Source: Alisma plantago-aquatica (lineage: Eukaryota; Streptophyta; Magnoliopsida; Alismatales; Alismataceae). Taken from it: DNA of 64,000 nucleotides. A program made the position numbers and the translations under genes. The notes beneath the pieces were generated by a model that worked only from the letters and a program-made list of their open reading frames with translations, did no database searches and was not told where the DNA came from. This document shows, piece by piece, positions 1 to 13,562 of the stretch. Location: the NCBI GenBank assembly GCA_963693085.1, contig OY856409.1, positions 243,278,558-243,342,557 of the forward strand. The letters run 5' to 3'. The stretch's first letter is position 1, and each line of letters starts with the position of its first letter.

Positions 1-124
1 TTCCAAAGGTAGGAACCACTCTACATCCAAGTGTCTTCCTTATTTCCTCCTCCTTCTTTGGTTTGATTGTTTAATTAATTGTAAAGATCCAAAAAGCTCT
101 ATTCACCCCCCTCTAGATCTTTCA
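1..124 (+). mobile_element. 3' end of a copia-type LTR (truncated by window edge)
   Basis: These bases match, with divergence, the last 125 bp of the copia LTRs that end at 27593 and 33173. Shared features are a GGTAGGAACCACTCTA block, a T-rich stretch, and the terminal CACCCCCCTCTAG followed by a TTTCA end. The sequence after 124 changes to gypsy LTR sequence. This is therefore probably the right end of a copia LTR, solo or not, inserted in a gypsy LTR whose left part lies outside the window. No TSD can be checked. Confidence 0.6.
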
Positions 125-1806
125 CATGGATCTTATGAGATGGTAATGATAATGATGTATTGCTCTTCTTGTTACAAGTCTCTAACCATGCAGGTGATAC
201 CAGTTGATAAGCATAGCCATGTATGAGATATGTTGCTTATGATATGTGTGAATGGGCCTTGTGAGGCATATGTGATGTTGATATCATCAAAACAGAAAGT
301 AAATGATTGTATGACCTAATGATGGCTTATTGCCTTGTATGTGATGATGAATTCCTCAGTGATGAGAGGAGGGGTTGTTACCACATTATATGTGATCCTT
401 GTGATGAGAATTAGGGTGAATGATAAGAATCAACTGATAATGTGATGAGATCACACCTTATGTACCCTTATTTTATAGAACTTGTTTTGAGGTTGTACGT
501 TGTAACTTGATTGATGCTAAAAGATGCTTAAATGATCTAACTAATCCAAAGGAACCTAATCTTATAGCTTGCCCTATGCCATAGATCCATTCAATGTTAG
601 TACTAACTGAATGGTAAAATGAGTTTAACTTAGAGCACATATTTTTGAGTATGTGGGGGTGAGGACGAATATCCCCTTACGTCCATGAATATGCGACACA
701 AGATTAGATGTGGGCCATGCCTAAAAGAGTACAACTTTGGATCATAGCTTAGTGATACGTGACACGGGATTGGCTGTGGGATATACCCTAAAAGAGTGTG
801 GTTGAGGGTCGTAGCTCAGTTTCACTAACATCGTGACCTATACCAAGGTGGGCTAGGTTTCCACAATTGGACTATATGTTGCTAGAAGCACTTTGACTGG
901 TGATGCCACTACGTGTTTCACTCGTGTACTGACCATGAGGTGGTGAGGTCATGGATTACGACTCTCCCACTATGCCTGGTATGACACTGATTTCGACTTA
1001 GTAGTGGTCGGTTGGATTTGTGTGGTACAACTCAAATCCTCGGGGCATAATAAAATATGTAATCAGGCGTATAGTATATCTGTATAGGATCAAATATGGA
1101 AACATTGGATGATGCCTTGCTTGATCTTTATATAATATTGTTGATAGGAAATATATATGTTCTTCATTTTCCTTTTAAATAGTTAAGATGTTTCACAATT
1201 CAGCAATAATTGCTCATCCCGTTAATAATGATTATCTGCTTCTTATAGTTGTAACTTCAATGCTATTTTATTTATCTTATCTGTGATAATAATAGAGTTG
1301 GTGGAGAGCTATATCTCCCACTGAGATTTAGAATCTCACCTTGTGGGTTTTCTACATCCTTTTTAGGTAGATGTGCATGAGGAGGTAGAGATCATACAAC
1401 AGAGATGGAGGAGCAGCAAGAGAAACAGTGGCCAACAAGGTTGGAAGTGTTGTTTGATGTCTTTTGTTGATAGAGTCCCAGAGTCATCCCTGTACACTCG
1501 GGTCCTTGGGGATGTTTTGTAGATGTGATTTTGAAATGTGGTTGGTTTGTGTGCCCTATTGTATATGTTTGTAATGGATGTATGTATATATATGTTCCAG
1601 AATAGGTTCTCTGGTAACAGGATGATGGCAGGCAATGGTAAGTGCTTTGAGGCATGAAAGGACATGTACGTAGAGGTTCTTGTTGTTTGGCAGTTTTTAT
1701 GAAAATGATTTTAATTTGTAGTGCTTTTTTCAATAATCCAGTTTCTTAATCTTCTTTCGTGGTTTTTTTTGAGTAATCTCACTTTTCTGTGGCATGGGGT
1801 GTCACA
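125..1806 (+). mobile_element. 3' part of a Ty3/gypsy LTR related to family A/B
   Basis: The segment carries blocks shared with other gypsy LTRs of the window: ACCATGCAGGT near 187, a 'tttttaggtagatg' segment near 1363, 'agagtcatccctgtacactc' near 1480, and the end GGGTGTCACA at 1797-1806, the same end as the LTR finishing at 41125. It is interrupted on the left by the copia LTR end. On the right it abuts the TNP2 relic, so this LTR inserted into that transposase gene. I see no primer binding site after 1806, which suggests a solo LTR or the right-hand LTR of an element. Confidence 0.6.
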
Positions 1807-2631
1807 TTGAAAGTCGAATTGACAAAATTGAAAGTCATATCATGTGCAACAAGATTGTAGGGGGCTATACAAAATGGTACTGAGACAGAAAGATTCCTAC
1901 TATGAGATGAATAGATCTCGATAGTAGTAATTTTGGAAGAAGAAACTGCCAACGATGTTGATAGAATGAACTGATTCTGATGGACATGGTTTATGTGATG
2001 CTACATATTTTTGGGATAAATCTTACTGATCTACCTTCCTTATTTCAAAACATTTTGCATGATTCTGGAAACTGTTATACTTCAGTTTTACTAAGTTTAA
2101 AAAGTTGAGTGCTATGTTGACATTGTATACACTGAAGGCTCAAAATAAATGGAGTGACAAAAGCTTCATGTCTCTCTTGTCTTTGTTGAGATAAATTATT
2201 CTTGAAGGCAACAAGCTTCCAATGTCAACATGCAAAACAAAAAAAATGTTGTGCCCAATGGGAATGGAGACTAAGAAGATACACTATTCCCAAATAACTA
2301 TATTTTATTTCAAAAGGACTATATTAATTTGAAAGAGTGTGTAAAATATGGGGCATCAAGGTACAAAATGATGCCTTTGAATGGCTAAAACTGGCTCGTC
2401 TACCAAGGTAATGTGGTATTTACCTATAATACCTTGGTTTTAATGTTTGTTTGTCAATACCATGGATGCATAGAATTTATCTTAGTATGAAGAGGTAAAG
2501 GAAAACAATGATGAGATCCTACGACATGCGTCTGATTCTCCAAAATGAGAAAAAAATTATTTATTTTACCCTAAATTTGGTGAAGAAGTCAAGAGTCAGA
2601 GGCTTGTATTTGTACTGAGGGGATGAATCTA
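1807..2631 (+). pseudogene. Decayed TNP2-type CACTA transposase, N-terminal part
   Basis: Conceptual translation aligns with the CACTA transposase encoded at 33801-37047. The shared segments run from the end of the transposase-associated zinc-finger region (ESHIMCNKIVGGYTKWY near 1829) through the KWSDKSFMSLLSLL and CPMGMETKKIH segments to YPKFGEE near 2570. Frame changes and stops are frequent, so the copy is dead. The segment stops at 2627-2631 (ATCTA), where a gypsy solo LTR is inserted. The same gene continues at 11645. The far N-terminus is cut off by the LTR ending at 1806. This is an old CACTA layer, on the opposite strand to the younger copy. Confidence 0.8.
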
Positions 2632-3414
2632 TGTAACATCCCTAACCTGGGTTATGTTTTAACCCTACGTGTTTTGTTTAAGAAAGATAATTAGATGCTT
2701 GATATTATCTTTTGAAAAGTAATTAAGACTCAAGAGTAATTTATATTTCAATTTTAGTCCTTTTTGAATAATGTTGAAAGTAATGTTTTACTTGTTTTGG
2801 ACTAAAGTGCAAATTGCCCAAGTTGAGGGGTTAAATTGCAAATGTTACATGATAAGATATTCCTCATGTGTTGAAGCATCATGGGAATGAAGATGATGTA
2901 GAGGTATGGCTAGTGAAAGCCTGAGCACCAAGAAAAAGCTGATAAAGCAATATTTGTGTATTAAAACCTAGTTTTCGTGTAAGGTACAATTTACCCAAAA
3001 CCCAGGGTTCAATATGCAATTTACCACTTCAAAATAGTCCCTAATAATTATTGGCATCTTATAGAGGCAATAAAATTAGAGGGGCATATCATTTGAGATA
3101 ATTTTAAGGAGAGAGAATCTTGATATTAAAATAATCAAGATTAAAGCATAATTGAAATCTTAATTCAATTTAATGCAAAAATAAATAAAATAATTGAAGG
3201 GCCTTCAACCAAAAACGAGATGTTTGGATTTGTTCAAGTGTGAACACCCTTGTGCCTTTTCTAGGTCACGAAATATCTAATTTGAGTGGAGAGCCCACTC
3301 ACATTAAGAAAATAAAAAGAATTATCCATTCATGAATGGATAATGATATTATATGATTAAGGTGCTTAATTTTTTTCCCCTTAATTCATGGATAATGGAA
3401 GGGAGTTCGGTGGA

Positions 3415-3421
3415 TATAAAG
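3415..3421 (+). promoter_or_regulatory. Candidate TATA box of the family B solo LTR
   Basis: TATAAAG lies in a GGTGGATATAAAGGTACC context about 780 bp from the LTR start on the LTR's own strand, a plausible U3/R boundary. The equivalent region of element B (near 47040 and 57235, minus strand) has instead become an (AT)n run. Position and motif only. Confidence 0.35.
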
Positions 3422-4157
3422 GTACCTTTTCATGCAAGGAACCAAGGGGGAAGAGGTGGCAACAATTTCAGAATTAAAGGATTTATATGAGGCATTTTCT
3501 CTCTCATTGATTTTCTTATAAAAACAGCCTTTACCACTCAAACCAAAGGCTTTTTCGAATCTACTTCTTCTCTTTTCTTGAAAAAACGATCAAGGAAGCT
3601 AGGAGCAGAAGGAGGACGACCCCCAACCTGTTGGTAAGCTTCTTGACCTTCGTTCATTTTGATTTCATGGTGGAAATCACAAATCAATGCATGATTTCTT
3701 CTTATCTCGACCCCATCTTCAATTCTAACCATTCCTTTTCACTCAAAAGCTTGAGGAACGAACCTTGTGGTGTGAAAAAGCTCCTTCCACCATTTTTGAC
3801 GTGAAGCTACAAGATTTGAAGCTTAATTGAAGGCGGGTTATATAACTTGAACCCATATTCATTGTTATTGAATTCAACTTCTCAATGAACTATGTTCAAT
3901 TGCTCTTCTTTCAATTCCTTTGATTAATTGATGAAACTACCATAATAATGGCAGTAGATTTTGACGGACTAAGGCTTGATGATGATGATTGTGGCAACAC
4001 ATCCCCTTATCACACAGATAACGAGGTGTTACGTGAAAACGTGCGGAAATCACCATAACCACAACTTATGAAAACACGGGTTAATTAAAACCGATTGTGG
4101 AAAACTGATAAACTGTAAAACTATTACTTTCCAGTCGTCATCCTGCACAGAAACATG

Positions 4158-4160
<3 letters not shown>

Positions 4161-4244
<84 letters not shown>
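4161..4244. repeat. (TA)n microsatellite, about 42 units
   Basis: Uninterrupted TA dinucleotides inside the family A solo LTR. No corresponding run is seen in element A's LTR near 40.9 kb, so it expanded in this copy. Confidence 0.97.
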
Positions 4245-4245
<1 letters not shown>

Positions 4246-6857
4246 GAGATCTGATACTTGTCTACAACTTATAGAAATAGCTGCTCATCCATCACATGAG
4301 TTCACCACATGTTCACATACATAAAGGCCCACATCCGGCCAACAACAAGATATACAAACGTCATCGATTGTTCATCGTAAAACATCGTCAAAACACTGCC
4401 AAGGACCTGAGAGTACAAGGATGACTCTAGACTCTACTACAAAACATCCAAAATAGTAGCATATCCAACGCTTGCCTTCTACTGCTCCTCAAGCTGCTCA
4501 GCCGCAACACCACGACCACAACCACGTCTACCTCGACCACCTAAAAAGGGGTTAAACCAGCGGGGTGAGACAATTGAATACGGGAAACATAACTCCCCAC
4601 CGCAACTATAGAACCTCAGCAAGATAGACTATAACAGCAGATATCTAATAACAGGTATAACAAGAGCAGTCTATATAAAACAGACTATTCTTACCGACAA
4701 ACTTACCAGCTGTTCAAAAGCATATAACCAGATATCTTTTGATGAAACATGATTAACAAGATAAGATGTATCACTATGTAACATGATTATCAGAACAAGA
4801 TATAATGTCACATAACCTGCTTATCAAGATAAGACATATTGTCACATAACCTGCAAGATATAATAAAGATATTACACCAACAAGGCCTCAACCAATGTTA
4901 CGTGTTTATTTTAAGCAATAAGTACTAAACGGTTGTATTATGTATTATTATGCCCTGAGGATTTGAATTGTACCGTTCAAATCCAACCTTCGGTTACGAA
5001 ACCCAAACCGGTGCCATACAAGGTCAATGGAAGAGTCGAACTCCACGACCTCCCACCTCGTGGTCAGTACACGAGTACAACACAAGCAGGACCGCAGTCA
5101 CATGCTGAAGTGGTCTAAGCCATAGGGTCAGCTCCATAGGCTACCCTCACTCTAGCCCGCCTTGGTACAGGTCTCGGCGCTAGTAAAACTGAGCCACGAG
5201 CCTGTTCACCGTGCTCTGAGCCATGAACGCATTCATGCTCACGCATCACATATCCTGAGCCAAGGGCCTATTCACCATTCTCTTCATACGTATCTGAGTC
5301 TGTAACCAAAGTTACACTCTTACCTCCTCATTTTCAGGCTAGGAGCAACCTACACATATTCAACAATATGCGCTTCCAGGTTAACCCGTGGGAGAACCTG
5401 TTTCACCATCACCAAGTCCTGACGATGATGGATCTATGGCCAGGGCAAACTACATGATATATTTCACTGTGATTAATTAGTATCTTTTAGATGGATTGCA
5501 AGATTCAACCAAGTTGTATAACATGCAAGATATAACGGAAAGTAAACAACATTATATTATTATTTATTCACATCAACCTGATCCATCACAAGGATCCAAC
5601 ATCACATGTTACCACTTGGCCTCTTGCCAACCATCCAGATCCATTCCGAGGATCATCACATACCCTGGGATCTCAATCCCTCATCATGTACTGTCAATGC
5701 CTCTCAAGGCTCACATCATCATCATGGAACTTAATACATTATACATATCATTTTATTAACCAGAGTAATTACCAAGTGATGTTACTCATCAAATGTGTCT
5801 CATAGCACTTTTCAAGGCTAATCATCCTTGCATGGTTATAGTACACAATAATCGTAGATTCAATCATAAGGAATATGCTACCATCATGAAATGCTATTCA
5901 AGATAATTCTACTTATCATTCTTACACTATTTGCTGATCAAATGTATAAAGTACATTATCAACAAGCCATATACATGCTTACTCTTATCCCAAGATTATA
6001 CAAGTAATCAAGGTGTTCAAACATACAGAGCAAGTACTATTGTTACTACTACCATTATGTCACCATTCACTATAATCATTATTATCATTATGCAAGCTAC
6101 TAGTGTAACTATCACCATTCTCATTTAGCAATTAAGTACAAGGATTACTTCATGCATATCATTACTATCATTATTGTCATCATCATTATGATCATCTAAC
6201 TATCATCTTATTTATTATTAACAAATAAGCATAAGGATCACATCATGCATATTATTACCATTACCTTCCTCATTATCATCACTACTACCATTATCATCAT
6301 TAATATTATCAGCATTATCATCCACTATTATCTTTATTGCCATATCATTAAGCCAACTATTAATGTAACTGTCACATAGCAACATTATTACCATCATTAA
6401 TCAACATTATTACTTTCATTACTAGCAAAGCATTACCATCATCACACGACTACTAATATCATTGCTATCAACAACATTATCATTGTCATTATTATTGTTT
6501 GCAAGGCATCATATTCATTGTTGTTATCACTAACAAGACACCACCATCATTAAGCATAAACATCCACTTTCATAACACAAAGGACCGTTACTATAGGATT
6601 ACAAGACTCTCACCATAACTCTTATCAACCCTCACTAAAACCTATCATGGCCTATCGGCCGACACACACACACCAACCCTATCGGCCATCACCACCCAAG
6701 GCTATCGCCCAACATGGCTATCGGCCATTAGGGCTATCGACCATCATAGGTGTTGGTCAGCATAGCTATCGGCCTGCACCATCAAACCATCAAGAGACTT
6801 AGGTCTGTCGTTACCACAAAGAAGAGGGTGTCATCCAACCATATCGCCCATCATGCT

Positions 6858-7130
6858 CACCATTTCGGCCAACACCTCACTAGCTTGACCTATCACTCAA
6901 CACAAGAGCACTCACCATGTCGCCCATCATAAGGTACTCATCTCGCCCAACACCAAGAACAAAGGACCATATCACCCAACATGGTCACCATATCGGCCAA
7001 CACCTCACTAGCTTTACCTATCACTCAACACAAGAGAACTCACCATGTCGCCCATCATAAGGTACTCATCTCGCCCAACACCAAGAACAAAGGACCATAT
7101 CGCCCAACATGGTCACCATATCGGCCAACA
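6858..7130. repeat. 128 bp tandem duplication within the family A LTR
   Basis: A block beginning CACCAT-TCGGCCAACACC recurs at 6858, 6986 and (partly) 7114, and CACCATGTCGCCCATCATAA recurs at 6913 and 7041. The period is 128 bp with about 2.1 copies. The unit itself is built of shorter TCGCCC/TCGGCC motifs. Short ORFs here are by-products of the repeat. Confidence 0.85.
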
Positions 7131-7653
7131 CAAAGAACACCACTATGTCGCCCATCACAAGAACAAAGGTGACGCCCAACACACCCAAACCAAGGGAGGA
7201 TATCGCCCATCATCAAGGCAAGAGAGGATGTCGCCCAACCAAGGGTCATCACCTACCTCCAACACAAGGAAACCCTAAACCCTAGAAAGCAAGGTGCACA
7301 AAGGAACCCTAAACCCTAAAGAGGGATCGACCACCAAAGGAAACTCAAGCAAGGTATAAAAGCAAGGAACTAAGCTAAACTACTAACATGCAACAAGATC
7401 ATAGCTAGAGGTAAAGGAGTTAGGGTTAGAAGTTATGCAACCCACCTTAAGTTCCAAGCTCCAAGTAAGAAGATGCACTTCAAGCTCCAAGGGATGTCGT
7501 CCACCAAAGCTGATCCAAGAGAGGATATCAGCCACCACTGCAACTCTAGGAGAGTGTCTCGGCCGAAACAAGCAAGGAAGGAGAGGAGTGTCGTGCACTC
7601 AAGGTGGAGGAGAGACCAAAAGAGCAAAGGAAGCTAAGGCAAGGGAAAGAGCC

Positions 7654-7661
7654 ACATATAT
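7654..7661 (-). promoter_or_regulatory. Candidate TATA box of the family A solo LTR
   Basis: On the minus strand the sequence reads TATATATG about 590 bp from the LTR start. The same TATATATG occurs about 560 bp from the start of element A's 5' LTR (20606-20613). Conservation of sequence and spacing in two copies of the family supports a U3 promoter element. Confidence 0.4.
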
Positions 7662-8269
7662 AGAAAGGAGGGGAGGAGAAACCAAGGTAGATCCATGCTA
7701 AGTGTCATCCACCCAAGGGACACTTGTCCTAGGGTTCAAGCCAACACTCTAGCACACCAAGAGACACTTGTCAAAGATTACACACCAAGTGTCCACCAAA
7801 CATGGTCAAGGTTGGACCAAGCAACATGGGCGACACAACTAGCAGCTCTGTTGGGCGACACACACTACTCCAAGTTAAAACACCACCTCTAGGTCGACAC
7901 ACACTCTTCCTTGGGCGACACAAGCTGGTCTTGGCTGACACAAGGCTCAAGCAAGCCCAAACAAAGCACCTCAAGGCCCAAACAAGCTCAAGCATGGCCC
8001 AAGAAACTCAAACAACAAGCCCAAGCCTTCCTCTCAACCCTAGAGGAAGCAAAGAGGGGAAAACATCTCACAAGATGGCAAACTTGCACACAAAACCCTA
8101 GACTTGGGTTATTTGCAAGTAGCCCCTCGGACTCTCAACAAAGCACAACTAAAACCCTAATCACCACTCAAAGGTGATTAGCAAGCATCAAATCACCAAG
8201 ATTAAGCAAAACAAACAGGGTAAACCCTAAACGCATGTCTGGGTCCTTACAATGACATCATCCTAGGTT

Positions 8270-9300
8270 CACATTCCGACAAGTTTCAATTGCAAATGGT
8301 TTCAAGACTTTGGTCCAAACAGTTTCCAAACCGTTTGGAGGTTTGGATCCCAAACTGTTTATAAGACTTGACCATTTGGATTGGTTGACCATCCCTAGAA
8401 CATATTGGATGATGATCCATTTTATCCAATTGATTAATTTAATATATGGACAATCCTTCAATTAGAAACCCTAATAGGTTAAGTGCTGAAATTGCAATTT
8501 TTTAAATTAAAAGTTTGGGTTGAATTACCCAAACGGTCTCAAGACCGTTTGGAGGTCAACCAAGACCTTTTGGAGGTCTAGGGTTGAGTATGGTTGAGTA
8601 ATTGAAGAGTTAGAGATACCAAATCGAAATACAATCAATAGTTATATTGATGATCAATCCAATGATTTAAACCCTAATTGAATTTCACAAATTTCAATGA
8701 TTTATGAGGCAAACGTTCTCAAGATTGTTTGGAGGTTATCCAAATGATCATAAACCATTTGGAGGTCATCCAAATGACCTCAAGACCGTTTGAGGTCAGG
8801 TCATATCATAAGTTGATGGTGATTCACTGATTTCAATTGGATTAGTTCCACAATGTTAAGCATTGATAGTTGCTTGATTCCAAAACCCTAATGGAAGGAG
8901 TCTTGATTATAAACCCTAGTTTAATTGGGTTCAAAACCCTAATTGATGGTCTATTTGAGGGGAGATTCCATAGTTCAAATAATGAATGAATCAAGGATGT
9001 AATTGATAGTCGTTTCATGGATTGGAACCTTGATTTGGTTAAGTGTTGAAAGACCTTTTTGGTCCATTCGATTTTGAGAGGGTTTGAGTCCAACCGGTCC
9101 CAAACTGTTTGAATACCCAAGCTCATTCGGTTTCAACACATTCTTGCTTAAACGGTTTCAAGGGCAATGTGCCCAAACAGTTTCAAGGGCAATGTGCCCA
9201 AACGGTTTCAAACTGTTTGAACTCTGAAAGTCCAAGACCGTTCAGGGTCTAAGTGAACAAGACCGTTTGAGGTCCAATATGATTAATCCATTTGGATATC
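8270..9300. repeat. Array of AAACGGTC / GACCGTTT half-sites in family B LTR
   Basis: Many copies of a short motif (variants of AAACGGTC, AAACCGTTT and CAAGACCGTTTGGAGG) occur in both orientations, often as facing pairs able to form short hairpins. The same array is in both LTRs of element B (45.1-46.6 and 55.3-56.7 kb). It lies in the half of the LTR upstream of the conserved 3' part. Function unknown. Confidence 0.7.
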
Positions 9301-11639
9301 TAATGTAATTGTAGACTCAATCTATTTAAGGGTTGAGTAGTGGACATCCTAGAATAGGATGAAATAAAGAGATTCATACATGTATAATAGCCATGCCCAA
9401 TACATTCAAAATGAATGGGATGTATACTTAAGGTATGATCCTTGATAAAGAGATCATGAAATCCTAATTGAGTTAATTAATGGACTTAAACCCTAATTTA
9501 CGGCAATTCTGAGTGAAACCCTAATCTAGGAAGATAATGTAATATGAAGTTAGGGTAATGACATGATAACCCTAATTCAGGGGATTTGAATATAAACCCT
9601 AATCTAGGGTGATGTGATGTGAATAGTAAACCAATTCTAAATAGGGTGAAGGTGTGTGAAGCCCTAATTCTAGATTATATTATATAGCATGAAACCCTAA
9701 TCTTAGACAATGGAATGATGAATCATTGGTCCTAATTGATCAAAGGGGATGTGTAACCCTGATTGAAATAAAATGGGAAACCCTAACCCTAGTAAGGGAA
9801 TAGGGGTGTTACTCTGGAATAGCATTGAACTGAAATATGGTTGATATATCTGTTATCATGTGTGCTAACCATGCAGGTATTCTGAAATAATAAACATAGC
9901 CAGGTATGAGCTATGCTGCTTTATTTATTGAAATTATTTATTGGGCATTGTGTGCCATAATATGCCTTGTTTCTTAGTAAGAGGTAACAAGAGAGTTAAT
10001 GGGCCTCAAGTGCCAGATATGATTCTTGTGTAGCAAGTGTCATGTGTACCTTGGTCATTGGTCAGATGACCTGAAGGTGATGGTTACCTGAAAAAGTGGT
10101 AACAGTGCTCAGTGATGAGCTAAGGGTTTGAATACCCATAACCATATGTCTATGGAATTGAGTTTGAAATAAGGGACTGAGATCCCAATGTCTGTTACAG
10201 ACAGAGAAGTAACTGATGAAAACAATACATGTTTCTTTATAACATTTGTCCTAATAAGTTATGTTTGAAAACTTGACTGATGCTAAAAGAATATGATAAA
10301 GTACTTAATTAATCAAGTGAAAGCTATTCATGTAGTGCTCTGACCATATATCCATCATCGTCAGTAGTTGGTGATGGTGAAATAGGTTTTCTTACAAGAT
10401 CTCGTGAGTTCGCATATTTTTGAATATGTGGGGGTCAATGGGCGAAAATATCCTTACGTCCTAATGGGAAAATTGATGGAAGGTAAAGATTAAACCTCTC
10501 AATCCTTCATTGTATGTTCTGAGAGGGATGTATCACAAACCTCCCGATGATGTTAATGGCGGATCGATGGAGGTAAACACGAAATCTCTTGATTGCAAAG
10601 AGAGTACATCCGCCACTGTAACTCTATAGCATGATGCCACTATACCCTGGCAAGCTATGTAGCAGAGACACAAGATGTCCTGCATGTGATCTCACACTGA
10701 CCGAGATGTGGGAAGTCATGGAAGTCGACTCTTCCATTGACCTTGTATGGTACTGATTTTGACTTCGCAGTGGTCGGTTGGAGTATGAGCGGTATACCTC
10801 ATCTCCTCAGAGCTTAAATATGTTTGTAAAATATAATTAGCCGTGTAGCGTATTTGCATCAGATTGAAATACGAGAACCACTAGTTGATGTTATCCTTCT
10901 TAGCATGTCCTTGATACATAAATGTTACTTATGATTTTTAGTTCTGTATTAAATAAGAGACATACTACCTTGTCAAGTTACAGCTGAATTACCTGAATAG
11001 GATTATTGCTCTAACCTACATAGATATTGATTTATCTGTTACTGAGATATATGATTCCACTGTTCAGTTTATTTCTATTAAACTACAATAATAATGTTTC
11101 GGCAGAGAGTTATATCTCTCGCTGGGGAATTGTATAATTGTCTCACCCCTGTGGGATCCAACGTTTTTAGGTAGATGCCGGCAAAGAGGCAGAAACTCTG
11201 TAGCAGGGGAAGAGCAGCAACAACAACAGCAGGGACAATAGTGATATCCCAAGTGGGAATACTGGTGGTCAAGTTTTGGAATAAATAGAGTCCTATGTGC
11301 CGTCTCTGTACTCTCAAGTCCTTGGAGTTAGTAGATAGTGTTTTTATAATCAACCTGAGATTTTAGTTTGATGCTACGAGGATTTTTTTACTTGTGCTTT
11401 TTAGCAAAGTAATGATGTATCTATATCCCTCGAGAAGAGATGGTACATGGAATGTACAATGTGGACCAGTATGTAATTATAATACTGTGGCTTTTTGTTT
11501 AAAGAGTTTTTGGTAATGGATCTTTTTGAAAATGGTTTTAATTTTTAGTGATTTTTAGTAATCTGCTGCTAACAAGCGCTTCCACATTAGTTAATTTTGT
11601 TACATTAGTTAATCATGTTTTTATGAGTTGGATGCCACA

Positions 11640-13562
11640 ATCTATACACCATATTATGCAGCCAACATAGCACTTAGCCTATTATGATTGTTATATACAA
11701 TCTTCCTCCCTAGTTGTGTATGAAAAATAAGTATATCATGTTGTCCTTGTTGATAACATGCCCTAAAAATTAGAAATGATATTGATGCTTTCCTTGAAAC
11801 TATAATTGATGACTTAAAGAAACTATGGGGAGGAGGTGTGATGACCTATTATGCTTCTGATGGAGAGATATTTCATTTTCATGCTATTTTTTTTATTAAT
11901 GAGTTTTCAACAGAGGGAGATTTGTCTAGAAATAGCATAAAAGAATACATAGAAGACCCTATATGTGAGGAGAACATTGATTGAAAATGTAAAAACATAG
12001 CAACATGACTATATATCTTGGTCATTGAATGTTTCTTCCAAAGTACATCCTATGTAGGTTCTATAAAGAATGGAAGGGCTCAACTAAGGAACGGAGTTCC
12101 CCTAAACTTATATTATGGAAGGATGATTATAAAAGAGTAAAAGACATTGTCAATGCATTTGATAAGAGATCACAATATAATATTCCCACACATGATAAAT
12201 TTTTATTCAAGAAGTGGTCAATATTTTAGGATCTTCCTTATTGGAGTTCTTTGATTGTAGGCATTATATCGATGTCATGTATGCTGAGAAAATTGTTTCT
12301 GATAGCGTCTTGATACTCGGTTGAATACACTAAGTAAGACTAAGGATGTCATAAAATCCAAAATGGACTTAACTGAAATGGGTATCAGGAAATAGTTAAC
12401 AATGGAATTTAGGGGCTATCGCCATAGATATTTACCTCCTTGTTACACCTTGTCTAGAAAGGAGAAGATAACTTTTTGTGTGTGCTTGCCTAATGTAAAT
12501 GCATGACACAAACACTCTTAAAATATCTCTATATTAGTATCAATGAAGGATTTGAAGTGGATAGGTCTTAAATCTCATCACTGTTAAACTCTAGTGTAGC
12601 AAATATTTCTAATGTCTATTTAATTTATACTGACGAAGCATGTAAGGTTTACAATCACAGTGATTGTTTCTTCTTCAACACTCCATACATTAAAGTTATT
12701 GATCCTGAGAATCTTCATAAGTTACAAAGAAAAGTATTTTTTATCATGTACTAGCTTGAGATGTATTTTCCTCCTTCATTCTTTGATATTGTGGTACATA
12801 TTTTGTTGTTCATTTGACTAGGGAATATTGGGTCTAGATTCCTTGCATAGAATATATCCTTTCGAACATTACATGAGTGTTTCTAAAGGTGGTATTTCGA
12901 TTATCAGCTAGAAGGGAGCATTATTGAAGGTTAAGTGACTAGGGAGGATATGAACTTTTGTAATGAATTTCTGAGTTACAGTGAAGCTATTACCAATGAA
13001 AAGAATATTGATGCTTATTCTAGAGAATAGTGTTTAGGAGCCTGAGTGAAAGTTATTAGTCATGAGATGCGGGAACAAGTACACTTGTATATTTTACCAA
13101 ACATTGACAAAATAGGTATTTATATCACCGAAGATACCAATTTTGTCAAGATAAAATATCCTAGATCCAATAAATTTGTCTTGTTAGAGAGCATAACATG
13201 ATATTTATTAGCTGGTTTGAAGATAAAGTCTTCCATAAGCTATCTCAAACACCAAATAATATTTTTGAAAATATAATATGGCTTACCCTTAAACCAAACA
13301 TGAATGGTATATCTTACGAACGGACTTACATAACTGGATTTTCATACTACAAAAAACGTTAAGATGATAAAAATCTTGTCGAAAATAGTGGGGTCACCCT
13401 TCAAGAGCCTTCATTGTAAATATCTAAGGAGAAGGATAAGATTCCATATGAAGTTAAAATGTATTATTACAGAGTCATTGAAGACATACACGAAGTTGAC
13501 TACACATATTTTAGATTTCACATATTTAGGTCTAATTGGATTGACAACAAAAAATGAGTTGT
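11640..13562 (+). pseudogene. Decayed TNP2 transposase, central part (continues 1807-2631)
   Basis: After the solo LTR the gene resumes in register at ATCTA, with a reading like SQHST-stop-PIMIVIYNLPP where the younger copy has Trp (TGG to TAG). The catalytic TNP2 core, the FYKEWKGSTKERSSPK segment (12060-12110), the PPCYTLSRKEK junction (12436-12470), a DUF4218-like part and a DUF4216-like part can be followed. Frameshifts and stops are scattered throughout. It ends at the SINE's target site (13552-13562) and resumes after 13777. Compared with the copy at 33801-37047 it is clearly older. Confidence 0.8.

Larger units (their letters stand above)
3990..8251 (-). mobile_element. Ty3/gypsy family A solo LTR nested in the family B solo LTR
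   Basis: Read on the minus strand it starts TGTAAGGACCC (8251) and ends GTTGCCACA (3990), 4262 bp. It matches the start and end of element A's 5' LTR (20048-41125 without the CACTA insert, about 4367 bp) and shares its GGCCGATA/GGGCGACA-rich interior. Flanks are ATGAT (3985-3989) and ATGAC (8252-8256), a TSD with one mismatch. No primer binding site follows the inner end, so it is a solo LTR. It contains an (AT)n run and a 128 bp tandem repeat. Confidence 0.82.
2632..11639 (+). mobile_element. Ty3/gypsy family B solo LTR, itself interrupted
   Basis: It begins TGTAACATCCCTAACCTGGG at 2632, the same start as the LTRs of element B read on their coding strand, and ends GATGCCACA at 11639. The flanking 5 bp are identical, ATCTA at 2627-2631 and 11640-11644. 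Removing the insert rejoins the TNP2 relic in register. The family A solo LTR (3990-8251) sits inside, so the LTR proper is about 4.74 kb. No primer binding site, gag or pol is attached, so this is a solo LTR. The 11090-11240 part closely resembles the inverse of 42950-43110. Confidence 0.85.

Noticed and set aside
9700..9800. CCCTAA/TTAGGG-rich patches (also 44440-44800 and 54650-55010) suggesting interstitial telomere repeats
   Set aside because: Units are scattered 'aaaccctaatc' words typical of these LTRs and not tandem TTTAGGG arrays.
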